From Owenia fusiformis (Eukaryota; Annelida; Polychaeta; Sabellida; Oweniidae), in NCBI GenBank assembly GCA_903813345.2, contig CAIIXF020000011.1, positions 11,504,842 to 11,568,841 on the forward strand: a stretch of DNA of 64,000 nt, given 5' to 3'. The notes beneath the pieces are model-generated. The model ran no database searches and had not been told where the DNA came from. It was given only the letters and a program-made list of their open reading frames with translations. This document shows, one piece after another, positions 54,151 to 64,000 of the stretch. The translations under genes were made by a program, and so were the position numbers. Each line of letters opens with the position of its first letter. Position 1 is the first letter of the stretch.

Positions 54151-56711
54151 GTCAGACTTATTCATTTCAATCGCTTTCTGTAAAATATCTGCTACACACA
54201 TAGTTTAGCAATCATTAATTTGAATCCATTCTTCCTAACTGCAATTAATTACATTTTATAAGCATATGCTTTGAGATAAATCTGCTCACAGCATTCAATT
54301 ATGTAACAATACATCACATAATTGTTTCCAATTTCAAGCAATCATGTTTGCAGCGCGACTTTATCTAGCTGATAAGGCAGGTACGATTTACCTTCATGGT
54401 CGTTTGAAAGTGAATTCGGTTTACTTGGGTATTTTAAGACAATCAGGTTCCGGAGGACCAAATTCCATTCCACAGACCTGGCTCTGGATGGCCCGCGCAC
54501 TCACCGATTGTCTCAAAAACTATATCTATTCCCTATTTGCAAGCAGCAGTGACATCGCTATCATTTTCACTGAACACACTCCTTGAAGCATTTGAGGAAT
54601 AGAGCCAATCAATAGTCAAGTTGATATTTGTAAATGCGAATCTAATAGATTTGAATCTTTTATCGATTGTTTGGATAAATATAGGATCGTTTTCAAATTA
54701 TTTGTACATTTCGGAGGAATATTTAACTGCGATTGTGAACTTACAATCCTTCTTGGTATGTTACTCATTACATAATCTGGTAAGCCTTAGCCTATCAACA
54801 ATGCCGCAATATTGAACAAACGTCAGACTACGAAGAGCAATCAGCGTACGACGTAGGGGGCAACGGAAGAACACGTCGATCATTGTAAAATTTGTACCAG
54901 CTTCGCTAATATGTTTCAGATCTTGTTTACAACGTATATATTCTCTGAGCGTTTTGAATAAATATTATGATTCGCCATGGCCTGAGAGCCAACATCTTTG
55001 TGCTTGTTGGTTGTACATCATGCGTTGGATGCAATACACTTCAATCTCCATGTTAGATTACTAGAATGATGAATGGATTGATTGATGTAGTCTCGCACCG
55101 ATAGGCACAACCTTTGTACTATATCTCAATGTAGTTGTATTGTATACGACTCACCCCCACCCCAGTGCCATAATACAAAAAACTAAACCTTCAATAGTCA
55201 TACTGATTTATCAGAGTCTCTCTTTATCTAAAGCTTGTGATTAAAAAGGATGGTAGAGGCTGTGGATCCCGATGTCCAACATCCCTTATCGGACATTGGG
55301 ACAGGAATTCAATTGCTTTATCTCATTTGTTGGCTGTTAACTGAATGTGTTTTAGTTTTATTAATCTTTACAATGTTTACATTGTCAACATTAATTTATA
55401 ATATGGTCAAAACAACATATCGATTCAAAATCAATACAAGGCCTAACTTTCAAATCCAAATCATTTTGGAATTATGGTTTTCAAGGACAGTCTGAACTTT
55501 CTCCTCGCCACCTGGTTTCAACATCATCGTTGCATTGTCTGCTTTTAGGAAAAGTACAACATTGAATGATTGGTGGAACATGTGTGGTTAATTTCAACCC
55601 ACTTTCTTACCATAATTCTTTAAAGTGATCGATGGAAACAATCATGCTTAAGCTGCATGTAGAGTGTTGGAACTAAGTTCTTTGTTATCAGTGTATGTAG
55701 ACATGTATGCTGGGGATTGAGTATTATGGACATCCGCCACATGTACCACGTTACAAAAGATTTGTGTTATTGTTCGATCAATGTTTCGAGGAAGAGAAAT
55801 AGGAACTTTTACGCGAGATCGAATGGAGAAATGTGACCTTGAGCCAACTCCCTCAGAGTTGAAGGACACAAACTTTACCTTTTAACATAAGGTGGTACGT
55901 GTTTATGAGATAAACGCCAAAATAACCACATTGTAAAACTGGTGCCATTAGTTTGTTAAAAATCCCTATTATTAATGGGTTGTATTTCTGAGATGAAAAG
56001 AAGAGATTAATATCGGTGTATCGGTTGGTCAGTCTCAAATATTGGAATGTTTGTCTCGGACTGGGTCAAACCTTGGCCTCGGGGTCAAAAACTCTTATGG
56101 AGCACAAGAAATCACAATATCCGAGGAACGAAGAAATTCATATCTGAACAAGACTGCATTGTTATCCGTTTTGTTACCTTTGCAACGTGACAAATGCCTC
56201 CGAGACTCCCAACAAGTTTTTTCTATACCCAATTCAAGTCTTATTGATTAATTTCGATCTTTAGTCTTGGACATCAGAAGCTCATTTACAGGTCTTTATG
56301 ATCAATGTGTATTATACTGCGGATGAGTACACACGATGTCTCTATTCTCATTAGTGAAGACATAGTGCATTTCTGGAGAGTATATCCTGTACTTCTGATT
56401 AACTTCGTTATGTACACGCTCTTCCCGAAACAATGAACCGAAAGTAAAGGGACATCAAACCATTCCATCCAGCTATTGCGATGCAATTTATTGCTCCCTG
56501 AATTCAGTGAATAGAAAATCTACTGAGAGATAATATCTCTGATCTCTCTGGTCAGAGGTTAATTCATAATCCATATCATTTAATTAATTACAAATTAAAG
56601 TGTTCTTTATAAGTCGGTTATATGGAAGAAGTGACATCTGCATCGCATATCACGATTGGGATATACCGTTTTACTGTTATGATATCGAAATGAATCAACA
56701 CACTGGCGGAT
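54151..56711. other. Gene-free stretch
   Basis: Frames at 54344-54586 and 55250-55495 are open but carry no recognised domain. The second has a hydrophobic stretch (LLYLICWLLTECVLVLLIF) that could be chance in AT-rich DNA. No repeats noted. Confidence 0.3.
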
Positions 56712-56905
56712 CTGGGGGGCCTTGTTTTTCAATTTTAGGCCAAATGTCGAAGAAAAGGGGCCTCAAAATTTCAAAATTTGGGCACACTTTTTGGTTTAAG
56801 GGGCCCAAATTCTTTTTCGGCGAAGGGGCGGAAGTTTTTTCTCAGACCTAAGATTTGCCCCGCCCTTTCTTGTTTCTCTGATGCGCCCCTGCAACACTTA
56901 ACATT
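56712..56905 (+). repeat. Degraded repeat with GGGGCC blocks, copy 1
   Basis: GGGGGGCCTTGTTTTTCAAT, AGAAAAGGGGCCTCAAAAT, AAATTTGGGCACACTTTTT and a cytosine-rich end (GCCCCGCCC, GATGCGCCCC) recall 59151-59300, where GGGGCCTTATCTTTTAATTT and GATTTGGGCCCCAAAACTTT occur in the same order. The family is unknown. Confidence 0.4.
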
Positions 56906-56924
56906 ATTTCCAGAGCCATAGACA

Positions 56925-57105
56925 GCTTTTAGTCTCGATGTGCAATCGTGACATACATGTAAGCGAGCCAAATAAATGTTCAAGATTGTATTTGAATTGT
57001 ACAGAAATTGATGCAACTCCCTAGAAACTAGGGCTAGAAACTGTCAAATAGCTTTCTTCTATCCAATTCCATTTTTATTAGTTATGGGAGGGGGTGGGGA
57101 TTCGC
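56925..57105 (+). repeat. Diverged copy of the GGCGTAGCCAG repeat family
   Basis: AGCCATAGACAGCTTTTAGT, AATTGATGCAACTCCCTAGA, AGGGCTAGAAACTGTCAAAT and TAGTTATGGGAGGGGGTGG follow the order of the 45365-45645 copy with about one third of bases changed, so this copy is older. Confidence 0.5.
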
Positions 57106-59150
57106 AAGGGAATTTTAAAATTTTGGAATCAAGCGAGCGCCATTTTGTATTCATATCTTATAGCTATTGCAAAGCCCTAAAGACAATATTAAGCCATGTA
57201 TTGGAATGTATATGCTTTAGCGTAACATTGAACATCGCTCGTTGTCATTCTACAGGGCGTAAAAGTATACCCAACTTTAAAGCCAGAATACTAGAAATCT
57301 GAGCAATATTTGAGAAATTCAAAGATAGCAGCACAAAGCCTGATTTGTCCCCCGTCAAATGGTACCTAGATCAATATGCAACTGTCATGTACGGCTGAGC
57401 AATCATGACCATTATGAAAATATATAAAATCAGCACTGTGCCAAGTTCAAGTTAGAATGACACGGTGAATTTTTTTTTGTGTTCAAAACATTATTACTGA
57501 TCAAATTCAAACTTGTTCCATGCTCTTCACACTTTTACATAATTTTCCATAACTTTTTGTTAGTACCTCCCTCTCGGGAAATTGGATCCCAATTGCATCT
57601 TGATCACCAAAGGCAACTTCTACATGATGATATGCAGCTTTGAAGTCATTTGTATCCCCCATGTAAAGTCAATACACCCTCGCTGAAATCCTCATTTTCT
57701 CAGAAGAATGCAAGTTGATTGAGTCTCAACAAGTAGATTCATTTTGGACAGTATTCCTAAAATCCATTTTCAATAATAAGAATAAGGGTTCTTAATCAGT
57801 ACATTGGACTTGCTTTTTAGAAGTTTTTGTAGGCTCTATACCTGCTCAGGTGTCAGTTGAACCATTTTTGCAGACCTATTTTAAAGTAAGTTAAGCTTTT
57901 TGCCAAACCTTTTTTTATTAAGAGAGTTACCCAGCCCCCGGTCCTGTTCGTCATGAGAGACATTGACTTTAACATAACGTAACGGAAAAAGAATACTAAG
58001 CCAATAACACAGCAATTGCAACACAGGAAGATAACTTGGCACATCGCTAATTTTGCCACCTCTCATGATCGTCACGATTGGTCAGTCATACATGACAGTT
58101 ACATAATGATCTATGTATCATTTGATGGATGACAAATAAGGCTTTTTACTGCTACCTTTATATTTTTAGAAAATTGTTAAGGATTCTAGTAATTTTGTTT
58201 TGAAGTTGGGTATACTTTAGGTCCAGAGATGCAAAAAAATATGTTTATATTTAGTGAACGTATCAGATATTGAATTTTAATTAATATACTTTTTGAAAAC
58301 GAAACCCTAAAAATGTAATTTTGTATTCCATCTTGGCATGATTTGTCTAACTGGGTGTAACCCTGTCATACTGTGATTTTGTATCTTGTGCTGGCAACTT
58401 AAAGAGTGGCTCAAACCTGCCAAAATGCTTTTACTATTGTAATGGATTGTTATCTTCAACGCACATCTTGTGTTTCTGAAACCATGGACCTTTATCCCGA
58501 GGCCTATCCATTTGCTTACGTTTATGAACTGCTTTCAAGTTAGCTTGACATCTCATTGCAGCTATCGTAATGTTTTTAGTAACGCTAAGATGAATTTAAG
58601 ACGCTACATGATTAATTGAATTTAGTTAACGAGTAGTTTGTTGAGTGGAAACACAACAGTAAATTCTGATCTTAGATCTCCCTTTATTATATAATTCAGT
58701 TTGTTTCTCTTGGGGTTTCAACTACAGTGGATGTTTTTCAGCATAGGCGTTTCAGATTTACAGGGTTAAGCATGGACGTTATCTGCCAAATATCCATATA
58801 AATTAACGATTAGACGAAGTCATTGGCTGATAAAAAGTGTGATTCATTGATTCCTACGTGATCCTATCCTTGACCAATGGCCCTTAACGCCACATTACTT
58901 TCCCTGAACTGTGACAACACTATGACAGATATTTGAATATCGCTGATATCTCACTCTTGGTGAATAACCTACCTCCGATAATCCTCAGAAATGTTTATTC
59001 AGAAATGTTTATGGGATGAGTCGGTTGCACCTGATTGAATCACTAATATGCTCTCGTGGTAAGTATTTAATGGGCTTGTTAAAAGAAGTAGTGTTCAGTA
59101 GATTATAAATAAAATAAACATTCTAATTTTCCTCCAAATGTTACGTGTTT
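57106..59150. other. Gene-free stretch
   Basis: No convincing frames or repeats. AT-rich. Confidence 0.35.
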
Positions 59151-59300
59151 GCTATTCCTTAATAATTAAGGGGCCTTATCTTTTAATTTGAGACCAAATT
59201 ATCAAGAAAATGGTCCTTAAATTTTCTAGATTTGGGCCCCAAAACTTTTTTATCATACTTGGAATATGTCCCCCCCCTATTGTTGGTTCCCAGACCCGCT
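59151..59300 (+). repeat. Degraded repeat with GGGGCC blocks, copy 2
   Basis: Shares the ordered blocks GGGGCCTTATC, GACCAAATTATCAAGAAAA and TTTGGGCCCCAAAACTTTTT with 56712-56905, and ends in a C-run with TGTTGGTTCCCAGACCCGC. Confidence 0.35.
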
Positions 59301-59575
59301 TTTGAACTGATTGCACTTAGAACAGCAAGTAATGTCGTTAGAAAGGGACTTATAGAATGGAATTAATATTTGTACTTTGTTCATAGTTTTTTGCATCGGC
59401 ATTGCAATGATTGATATTGGGCGCACGTTCACATGATCCCGTCATTGGTAGTTATACAGCGTATCTATTGGCTTTTCCGGACATATGATCGTTCTAATGT
59501 TAGAATACTCATGGATCTATAAAAACTCTATTTTCATCAGCGGTGATAAATCAGAAACGTCGCTTCTTATGGCGT

Positions 59576-59803
59576 TTAAATTACATCAATGTCATATTTG
59601 TCAGTGATGCATGTGTAGATTGATGCCAAAGCTAGACGTTTGATTTCTTTCATTGACATTGGAATATAATAAGGCCTGCTTTCGATTAGCCTAGTTAACA
59701 CTGGCATATGCCGCATTATGATATCAGCCATGCAAAAGACTATTTCGTACATTGGCCATACCTCGTGGATTAATTGACGTTCTTCATTTGCACGTTTACT
59801 CAT
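59576..59803 (-). CDS. Short hypothetical ORF, 75 aa
   Basis: Starts at an ATG and reads MSKRANEERQLIHEVWPMYE to a TAA, with a mixed composition rich in Met, Ile and charged residues. It is more protein-like than most short frames here, but I recognise no family, signal or splice sites, and its neighbours give no context. A fragment of a former gene or chance are both possible. Confidence 0.2.
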   Translation of the reverse strand: MSKRANEERQLIHEVWPMYEIVFCMADIIMRHMPVLTRLIESRPYYIPMSMKEIKRLALASIYTCITDKYDIDVI

Positions 59804-60009
59804 CGCTATTACTAGGCGGAGGTTGCATTAAAGGAAATATTCGAGCGTGAAAGCTATGCTTCTTTCAGTTCTTTCCCATTCTATGGTCCAGGCGCCAATC
59901 TCTACTTTTGCCACGTGTACATTATTGTGGTGTTATATTCTTTAATGCTCTAAGTAGTTTTAATATATTTAAAGTTTATATCCTACAATATCTAAATGAA
60001 GCGTATTGT

Positions 60010-60370
60010 CTATTCTCTATAGGTTAAAGGACGTGTTGGTTATTCTCTAAAAGCAAGGGAGTGTACGTCGGTGTACGTGTTGCTTGAGGTTTTTTTTATT
60101 CCCTTAAATGATAAAACACATGTTTACTCTCTTAAAGTTAAAGGAAATGTAAATTATTTATTCAATAAGGTTAAACGAAATGTGTTTTAAATTAAAGGAG
60201 GAGTTTTGTTTATTATATTGTATTGTTCATTCTCTAAACGTTTTAAAGAAAATCCATTGTTTAAGATCCAAATTAAAATTAAAGGTGTATTATCTACTGT
60301 ATCGTTTATGCATATTTCCTATCCCTAAAATTGAAGGAAATGCGTTGTTGATTTCTACGCAATTTCTGAT
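60010..60370 (+). repeat. Degenerate tandem repeat, unit about 50-60 bp
   Basis: Variants of ATTCTCTAAAGTTAAAGGAA followed by a GTGTTGTTTATT-like stretch recur about six times (for example near 60014, 60050, 60124, 60170, 60232 and 60340) with drift in spacing. An old minisatellite is the simplest reading. Confidence 0.5.
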
Positions 60371-60754
60371 TAAAACAAGATAATAGAGACGACATGATAT
60401 CGGTTCAATGTAAATGTCAATCTTTCCACGCTGTTCGGCATATTGAGACACAGAAGAGGTGACATTTCTCTGATTGTATCGAAATGCATCTTAGACTATC
60501 TTGAGTCTATGTTGTGAGTCTGATGGAAGGAATTTCAAGAAATTGAGTAAAAATGAAGATGCAAATATTATTCTCTAGAAAATGAGTAACGTATGCGCCA
60601 GATTCAAATACTTTGAAGACTCCCAGTTAATCAACTCACTCCCATATTAAATATAATTAAATCTCACATAATTATTGTTTTATATCTGGAGCTAGGTTGT
60701 TAATTCAATAGAATAATTATCTATATGGTTGTGGAGCGACTTGGGAGTCTCTTA

Positions 60755-60910
60755 ATAGAATTCAGTACCAATTGTTAGCACCCACTTTGGTACCACCCTA
60801 GGGAGGCGGCTCTCTTGCCGGACGACGACCGTTTCCCCTAAAGAGGCGGAAACCTCATGCCGCCCAACAACTGCGGCACTCTAACCTGGTGCCGCTAGAT
60901 ACTCAGCTTA
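60755..60910. other. GC-rich island with hairpins
   Basis: Markedly GC-richer than the surrounding DNA. It contains GCGGCAC...GTGCCGC (7-bp stem, 9-base loop), GGAGGCGGCTC, AGAGGCGGAAACCTC and CATGCCGCCC blocks. No tRNA A/B boxes or cloverleaf, and no open frame of note. It may be the tip of an unidentified element. Confidence 0.35.
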
Positions 60911-61900
60911 AACTGTTTTATTAAATGCGGGGCGTTGCCAAAAGCGCCATAAACGGCACTATTTGTAGATGACATAACTTCTCAGTTTATTTCAATTGTT
61001 ACATTTTTTATGATCTTAGTTTTATCTCTAAAATTTAGCGGAAAGGTCCGAATCAGTTTTATGCAAGGATTGTTCAAGCAGGAACTATTCCTATTTTGCT
61101 ACATATATTTCCAAAAATATATGTTTATTTGAAATAGATCTTTGTTAATGGTGACTATTCGGTAATGTACCGAGGTCCATCTACTTTTTAAGCGGAAAAC
61201 TGTAAAGACTTTATATTACTGGGGACTTTAATTCATCATTACATTCCAATTCCAATGATGAAAATATAAGACGATTTATTTGTTTGTTTGTTTGTCCTTA
61301 ATTACTAGAACTTGTTGTTTTCAATGAAATAAAAAACTTACATTATAGTGCGTTACATGCGAAGACAAATAGTCGCTTCGTGACTCGTGAGTGACGACAT
61401 TAACGTGACTTCAGAGTTCAAATCTAGCGTATCGTATTAGTTGTGAATAAATAACGCCAATAATGCTCGTAAATATAGGGAAACAAAAAGGCATTTGAAT
61501 TTCTGAATGGAAACACGGAAAGAACTGCATTAAATAAGATATCGGTCAATGGGGCAGAATTAACAAGTCTTCTTCGCGAGTATTTACTGAAACATTTGCC
61601 GATACATCATTGCAACAAAGACATTGTTATCTTTCGAAGCTTAAATAAGAATAACTCACAGCGGAAAAGCAGCACTTCCTGAAAGTTATCCATAAACAGT
61701 AATAAGGGTATTGTATCTTTTGTGTCAAAACAAGTTAGATTTGAAAATGACTGACTACTTAATCATTGATAGCTTATCCTCCCGGGAGAGTAGAAGAAGT
61801 AGTCAATTCTCACGATTAATAGAGAGACATTAATGATTATCCCGGCCAATGCCGAAATCTTATGAATCACCTGTTAAGTAAATAATTATTTTGGTCAACT

Positions 61901-62285
61901 CCTAGACCACGCAACCCTAGACAACTCATCCCCTGGACGACCCATCCTTTATCACATAATCCCTCAAACAATCTTGAGATTAAAGTATATTTTAACAAAA
62001 TATGACATCATATTAAGGGACAAACAATATACTGAGTTGTCCAGTGCATGGGTTGTCCAGGAGTTGAGTTGTCCAGGCATGAGTTGTCCAGGGGATGAGT
62101 TGTCCAGTGGATTGGTTGTCCAGGGGTTGTTAAGTTGTTCAGTGGATGAGTTGTCCAGGGCATGAGTTGTCCAGTGGATGGGTTGTCCAGGGGATGAGTT
62201 GTCCAGTGGATGGGTTGTCCAGGGGATGAGTTGTCCAGTGGATGGGTTGTCCAGGGGTTGAGTTGTCTAGGGGATAGGTCGTCCG
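61901..62285 (+). repeat. GTTGTCCAG minisatellite with an inverted outlying copy
   Basis: From 62034 to 62285 about sixteen units of a 15-16 bp repeat (GAGTTGTCCAGTGGATG, GGGTTGTCCAGGGGATG), organised in places as a 30-bp pair. At 61911-61947 the same sequence occurs in inverse orientation (ACAACTCATCCCCTGGACGA), separated by 87 bases of unique DNA. Long frames read through it (WTTHPLDN repeats on the - strand) are a by-product of the repeat. Confidence 0.93.
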
Positions 62286-62599
62286 TAAGCCCCAAGTAAG
62301 CACGGCAAGAGTGATTAATTTTCTCCCGATAGTAAGCCAATGATATGGTTGATCAAAAACGATATTTGAAACCAAAAACAAACGTTGAGTTATATAAATT
62401 ACTCGTATGTAAAAATATTTGGCACCATGTTGTCTTCACCAAATGGAAGTCATACAATATTCAGTTCGATCTTTAGTATTAGGCATAATTTCTCATTTTA
62501 GCAATAAATATTACATTTGATTAATTGTTTTCTCATTCATCGAAGTAGTTTTTTATCATGTTTGCAATTTACCTATTCAAATAAACATTTCTCTATTTC

Positions 62600-62935
62600 C
62601 CTTTCAAACGGGCTATATCTAGGTAACAAGTGGGTTTTATTAAGGCCACGTCTATCAAGTGGGTTAGATGCAGGCCAAACTTATCAACGGAGCTATATAT
62701 TTAGGCAAGTGGGTTTTGTTTAGGCCACATACCTATCAAATGGTTGATGAACTATATTTAGGCCACATACCTACCAAGTGAGCTTTTCAAGGCCACGCCT
62801 ATCAAATGGGTTAGATGCAGGCCAAACTTATCAAAGGAGCTATATTAAGCTAAGGTCACAGCATCAAGTTTGCTTTTGCCTTTAAATGGTTACATGTACA
62901 TACTACATGTAGGTCATATCTATCAAGTGGGCTAT
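62600..62935 (+). repeat. AGGCCACxxCTATCAAGTGGG tandem repeat
   Basis: Diverged units of about 29-36 bp: AGGCCACGTCTATCAAGTGG, AGGCCAAACTTATCAACGGA, AGGCCACATACCTATCAAAT, AGGCCACGCCTATCAAATGG, AGGTCATATCTATCAAGTGG. A higher-order unit of about 147 bp is seen, since the block at 62642-62700 recurs at 62788-62847. An older and more degenerate array than the neighbouring minisatellite. Confidence 0.85.
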
Positions 62936-63620
62936 AGAATTCATGCAGATTCTATGGAATGTGACTGTTTCTTATTAATACTATACATATTAACAAATAT
63001 ATGCTTAATTATATTTATTAATATTTCAAGCAATACTTTTAACATGGTATTTAGTGGTTTGTATTCATAAGTGATATAACTTTTCTTGGTTTCACTTATG
63101 CATACGATCAACTGTCACTCATCGGGCTATTAAAAGGACAATAAAGTACAAACTTGCTAGGAGAGTTTGGCAATTTCATATTTTCCTGACAAATATCTAA
63201 ACATAATTTTTAAGCAATGCTGATGTGTAAATCGCATTCGGCTTCCTTGATTTTCTTCCGATTATTTTCATGTACTATCGTGTACCTAACTATGATCTAA
63301 CTAAGAAATCACATGCAATGAAATCATCATTGGATTTTGAAGCATTTTTCGCACACTGAAAAGGAGAAAAATGGATAATAACAGTAATTGTGCAAAGTAG
63401 TTTGCAAGTTTGCTTACATGTGCTTTCCAAACTCTTTCAAAGCGTACTAACAACTTAAAGAATTTAGGAAAATGTGATTAATTGCACATGTCCACATACA
63501 TGGCCTTAATTATCACGTAAGCCTAATGACAACACTGTTCTTTGGTAGTTTATGGATGGAAGCGGAACATGGATCAGTTTAGAACATCTACAATAGGCAA
63601 TTTTCTTTGCGAACAGCAAC
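62936..63620. other. Gene-free stretch
   Basis: AT-rich DNA with no recognised gene or repeat. Confidence 0.35.
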
Positions 63621-63632
63621 ACATTTTCTAAA

Positions 63633-63835
63633 CGGGGGGGGGGCAATGCAAATGGCAATGCAAATGTAAACAACAGCGCAAAATTGTCTCACTTTCCGAA
63701 CATATCAAAATCCTCCATCTCTCTCTCGTTGTATTTACTAGATAGAAACAGGGAAGGGATTGGGAGATGGGGGAAGGGAGACAGAGAGGGGGGGGGAGAG
63801 AGGGAGAAGATGAAAATAGAGATGAGGAGATCCGT
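63633..63835 (+). repeat. G-run and purine tract
   Basis: A run of ten Gs at about 63636, a short duplicated GGCAATGCAAAT at 63646-63666, then an almost pure A/G tract from about 63749 to 63835 with several runs of three or more Gs. The polypurine tract could form triplex or G-quadruplex structures. The - strand frame through it is low-complexity and not a gene. Confidence 0.7.
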
Positions 63836-64000
63836 ACATTTGATTCCAAACTAATGATTTTAGTTGAAATTACTCTGTATTGATTTGGTTTGAATGATTT
63901 ACATATAACAGTTTCAACCATTCCAATTATAAGGACAAAGATGTTTCACATCGCGTGACGAAATACAGGGAGTGTTTATTATTGGTTTACCTTGATCTCC

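Noticed and set aside
60755-60910. tRNA or tRNA-derived SINE head
   Set aside because: No cloverleaf could be drawn and no B-box (GGTTCRANNCC) is present on either strand.
61901-62285. CRISPR-like regular repeat
   Set aside because: Units are contiguous with no unique spacers, and the DNA is eukaryotic.
62008-62381. Long - strand frames reading WTTHPLDN repeats
   Set aside because: They come from translating the minisatellite. The unit length varies between 15 and 16 bases, so no single frame is kept.
63628-63921. - strand 97-codon frame
   Set aside because: It is the complement of the purine tract, giving low-complexity Ser/Pro/Leu, not a gene.

Overview
The window is AT-rich animal DNA: intron-containing genes with GT-AG (and one GC-AG) introns, long introns and intergenic space, and a dense load of short inverted-repeat DNA transposons. 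The proteins fit an invertebrate. An SH3b-PGRP immune protein together with a pyrokinin/neuromedin-U type receptor suggests a lophotrochozoan, perhaps a mollusc, but that placement is inference. I found no rRNA, tRNA, CRISPR, operon or prokaryotic signal.

Three host genes are supported. (1) A kainate-type ionotropic glutamate receptor on the + strand, which I could join from ATG (3559) to stop (25362-25364) as 15 exons, all in phase, giving 927 residues. A signal-peptide exon is separated from the rest by an 11.4 kb intron filled with transposon relics. (2) A secreted peptidoglycan recognition protein on the - strand (32869 down to 27085): six in-phase exons, 283 residues, with a signal peptide, a bacterial-type SH3 domain and a PGRP/amidase domain that keeps its zinc ligands. 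One of its introns uses a GC donor. It converges on the glutamate receptor, with 1.7 kb between the two stop codons. (3) The first coding exon (44208-44511, +) of a rhodopsin-family neuropeptide receptor resembling pyrokinin/neuromedin-U receptors. Its remaining exons were not found, so it either has an intron longer than 19 kb or its remaining exons were missed.

Layout: 1-3558 upstream DNA; 3559-15028 receptor exon 1 and the repeat-packed first intron (mariner-type, piggyBac-type and foldback elements plus tandem repeats); 15029-25364 the other 14 receptor exons, with further elements in the introns; 25365-27084 short convergent spacer; 27085-32869 PGRP, with an antisense decayed transposon-like ORF in its second intron; 32870-44207 gene-poor DNA with foldback elements, including a head-to-head pair at 41136-42591 whose arms carry a CGTTC/AGTTC motif about every 10.6 bp; 44208-64000 the receptor exon followed by non-coding DNA, dispersed repeats, and minisatellites near the end.

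The three genes are not a functional cluster: one acts in synaptic signalling, one in innate immunity, one in peptide-hormone sensing. The least ordinary structures are the helically phased twin foldback element, the GACCGGTACGGG element (12231-13120) and the GC-AG intron in the PGRP.
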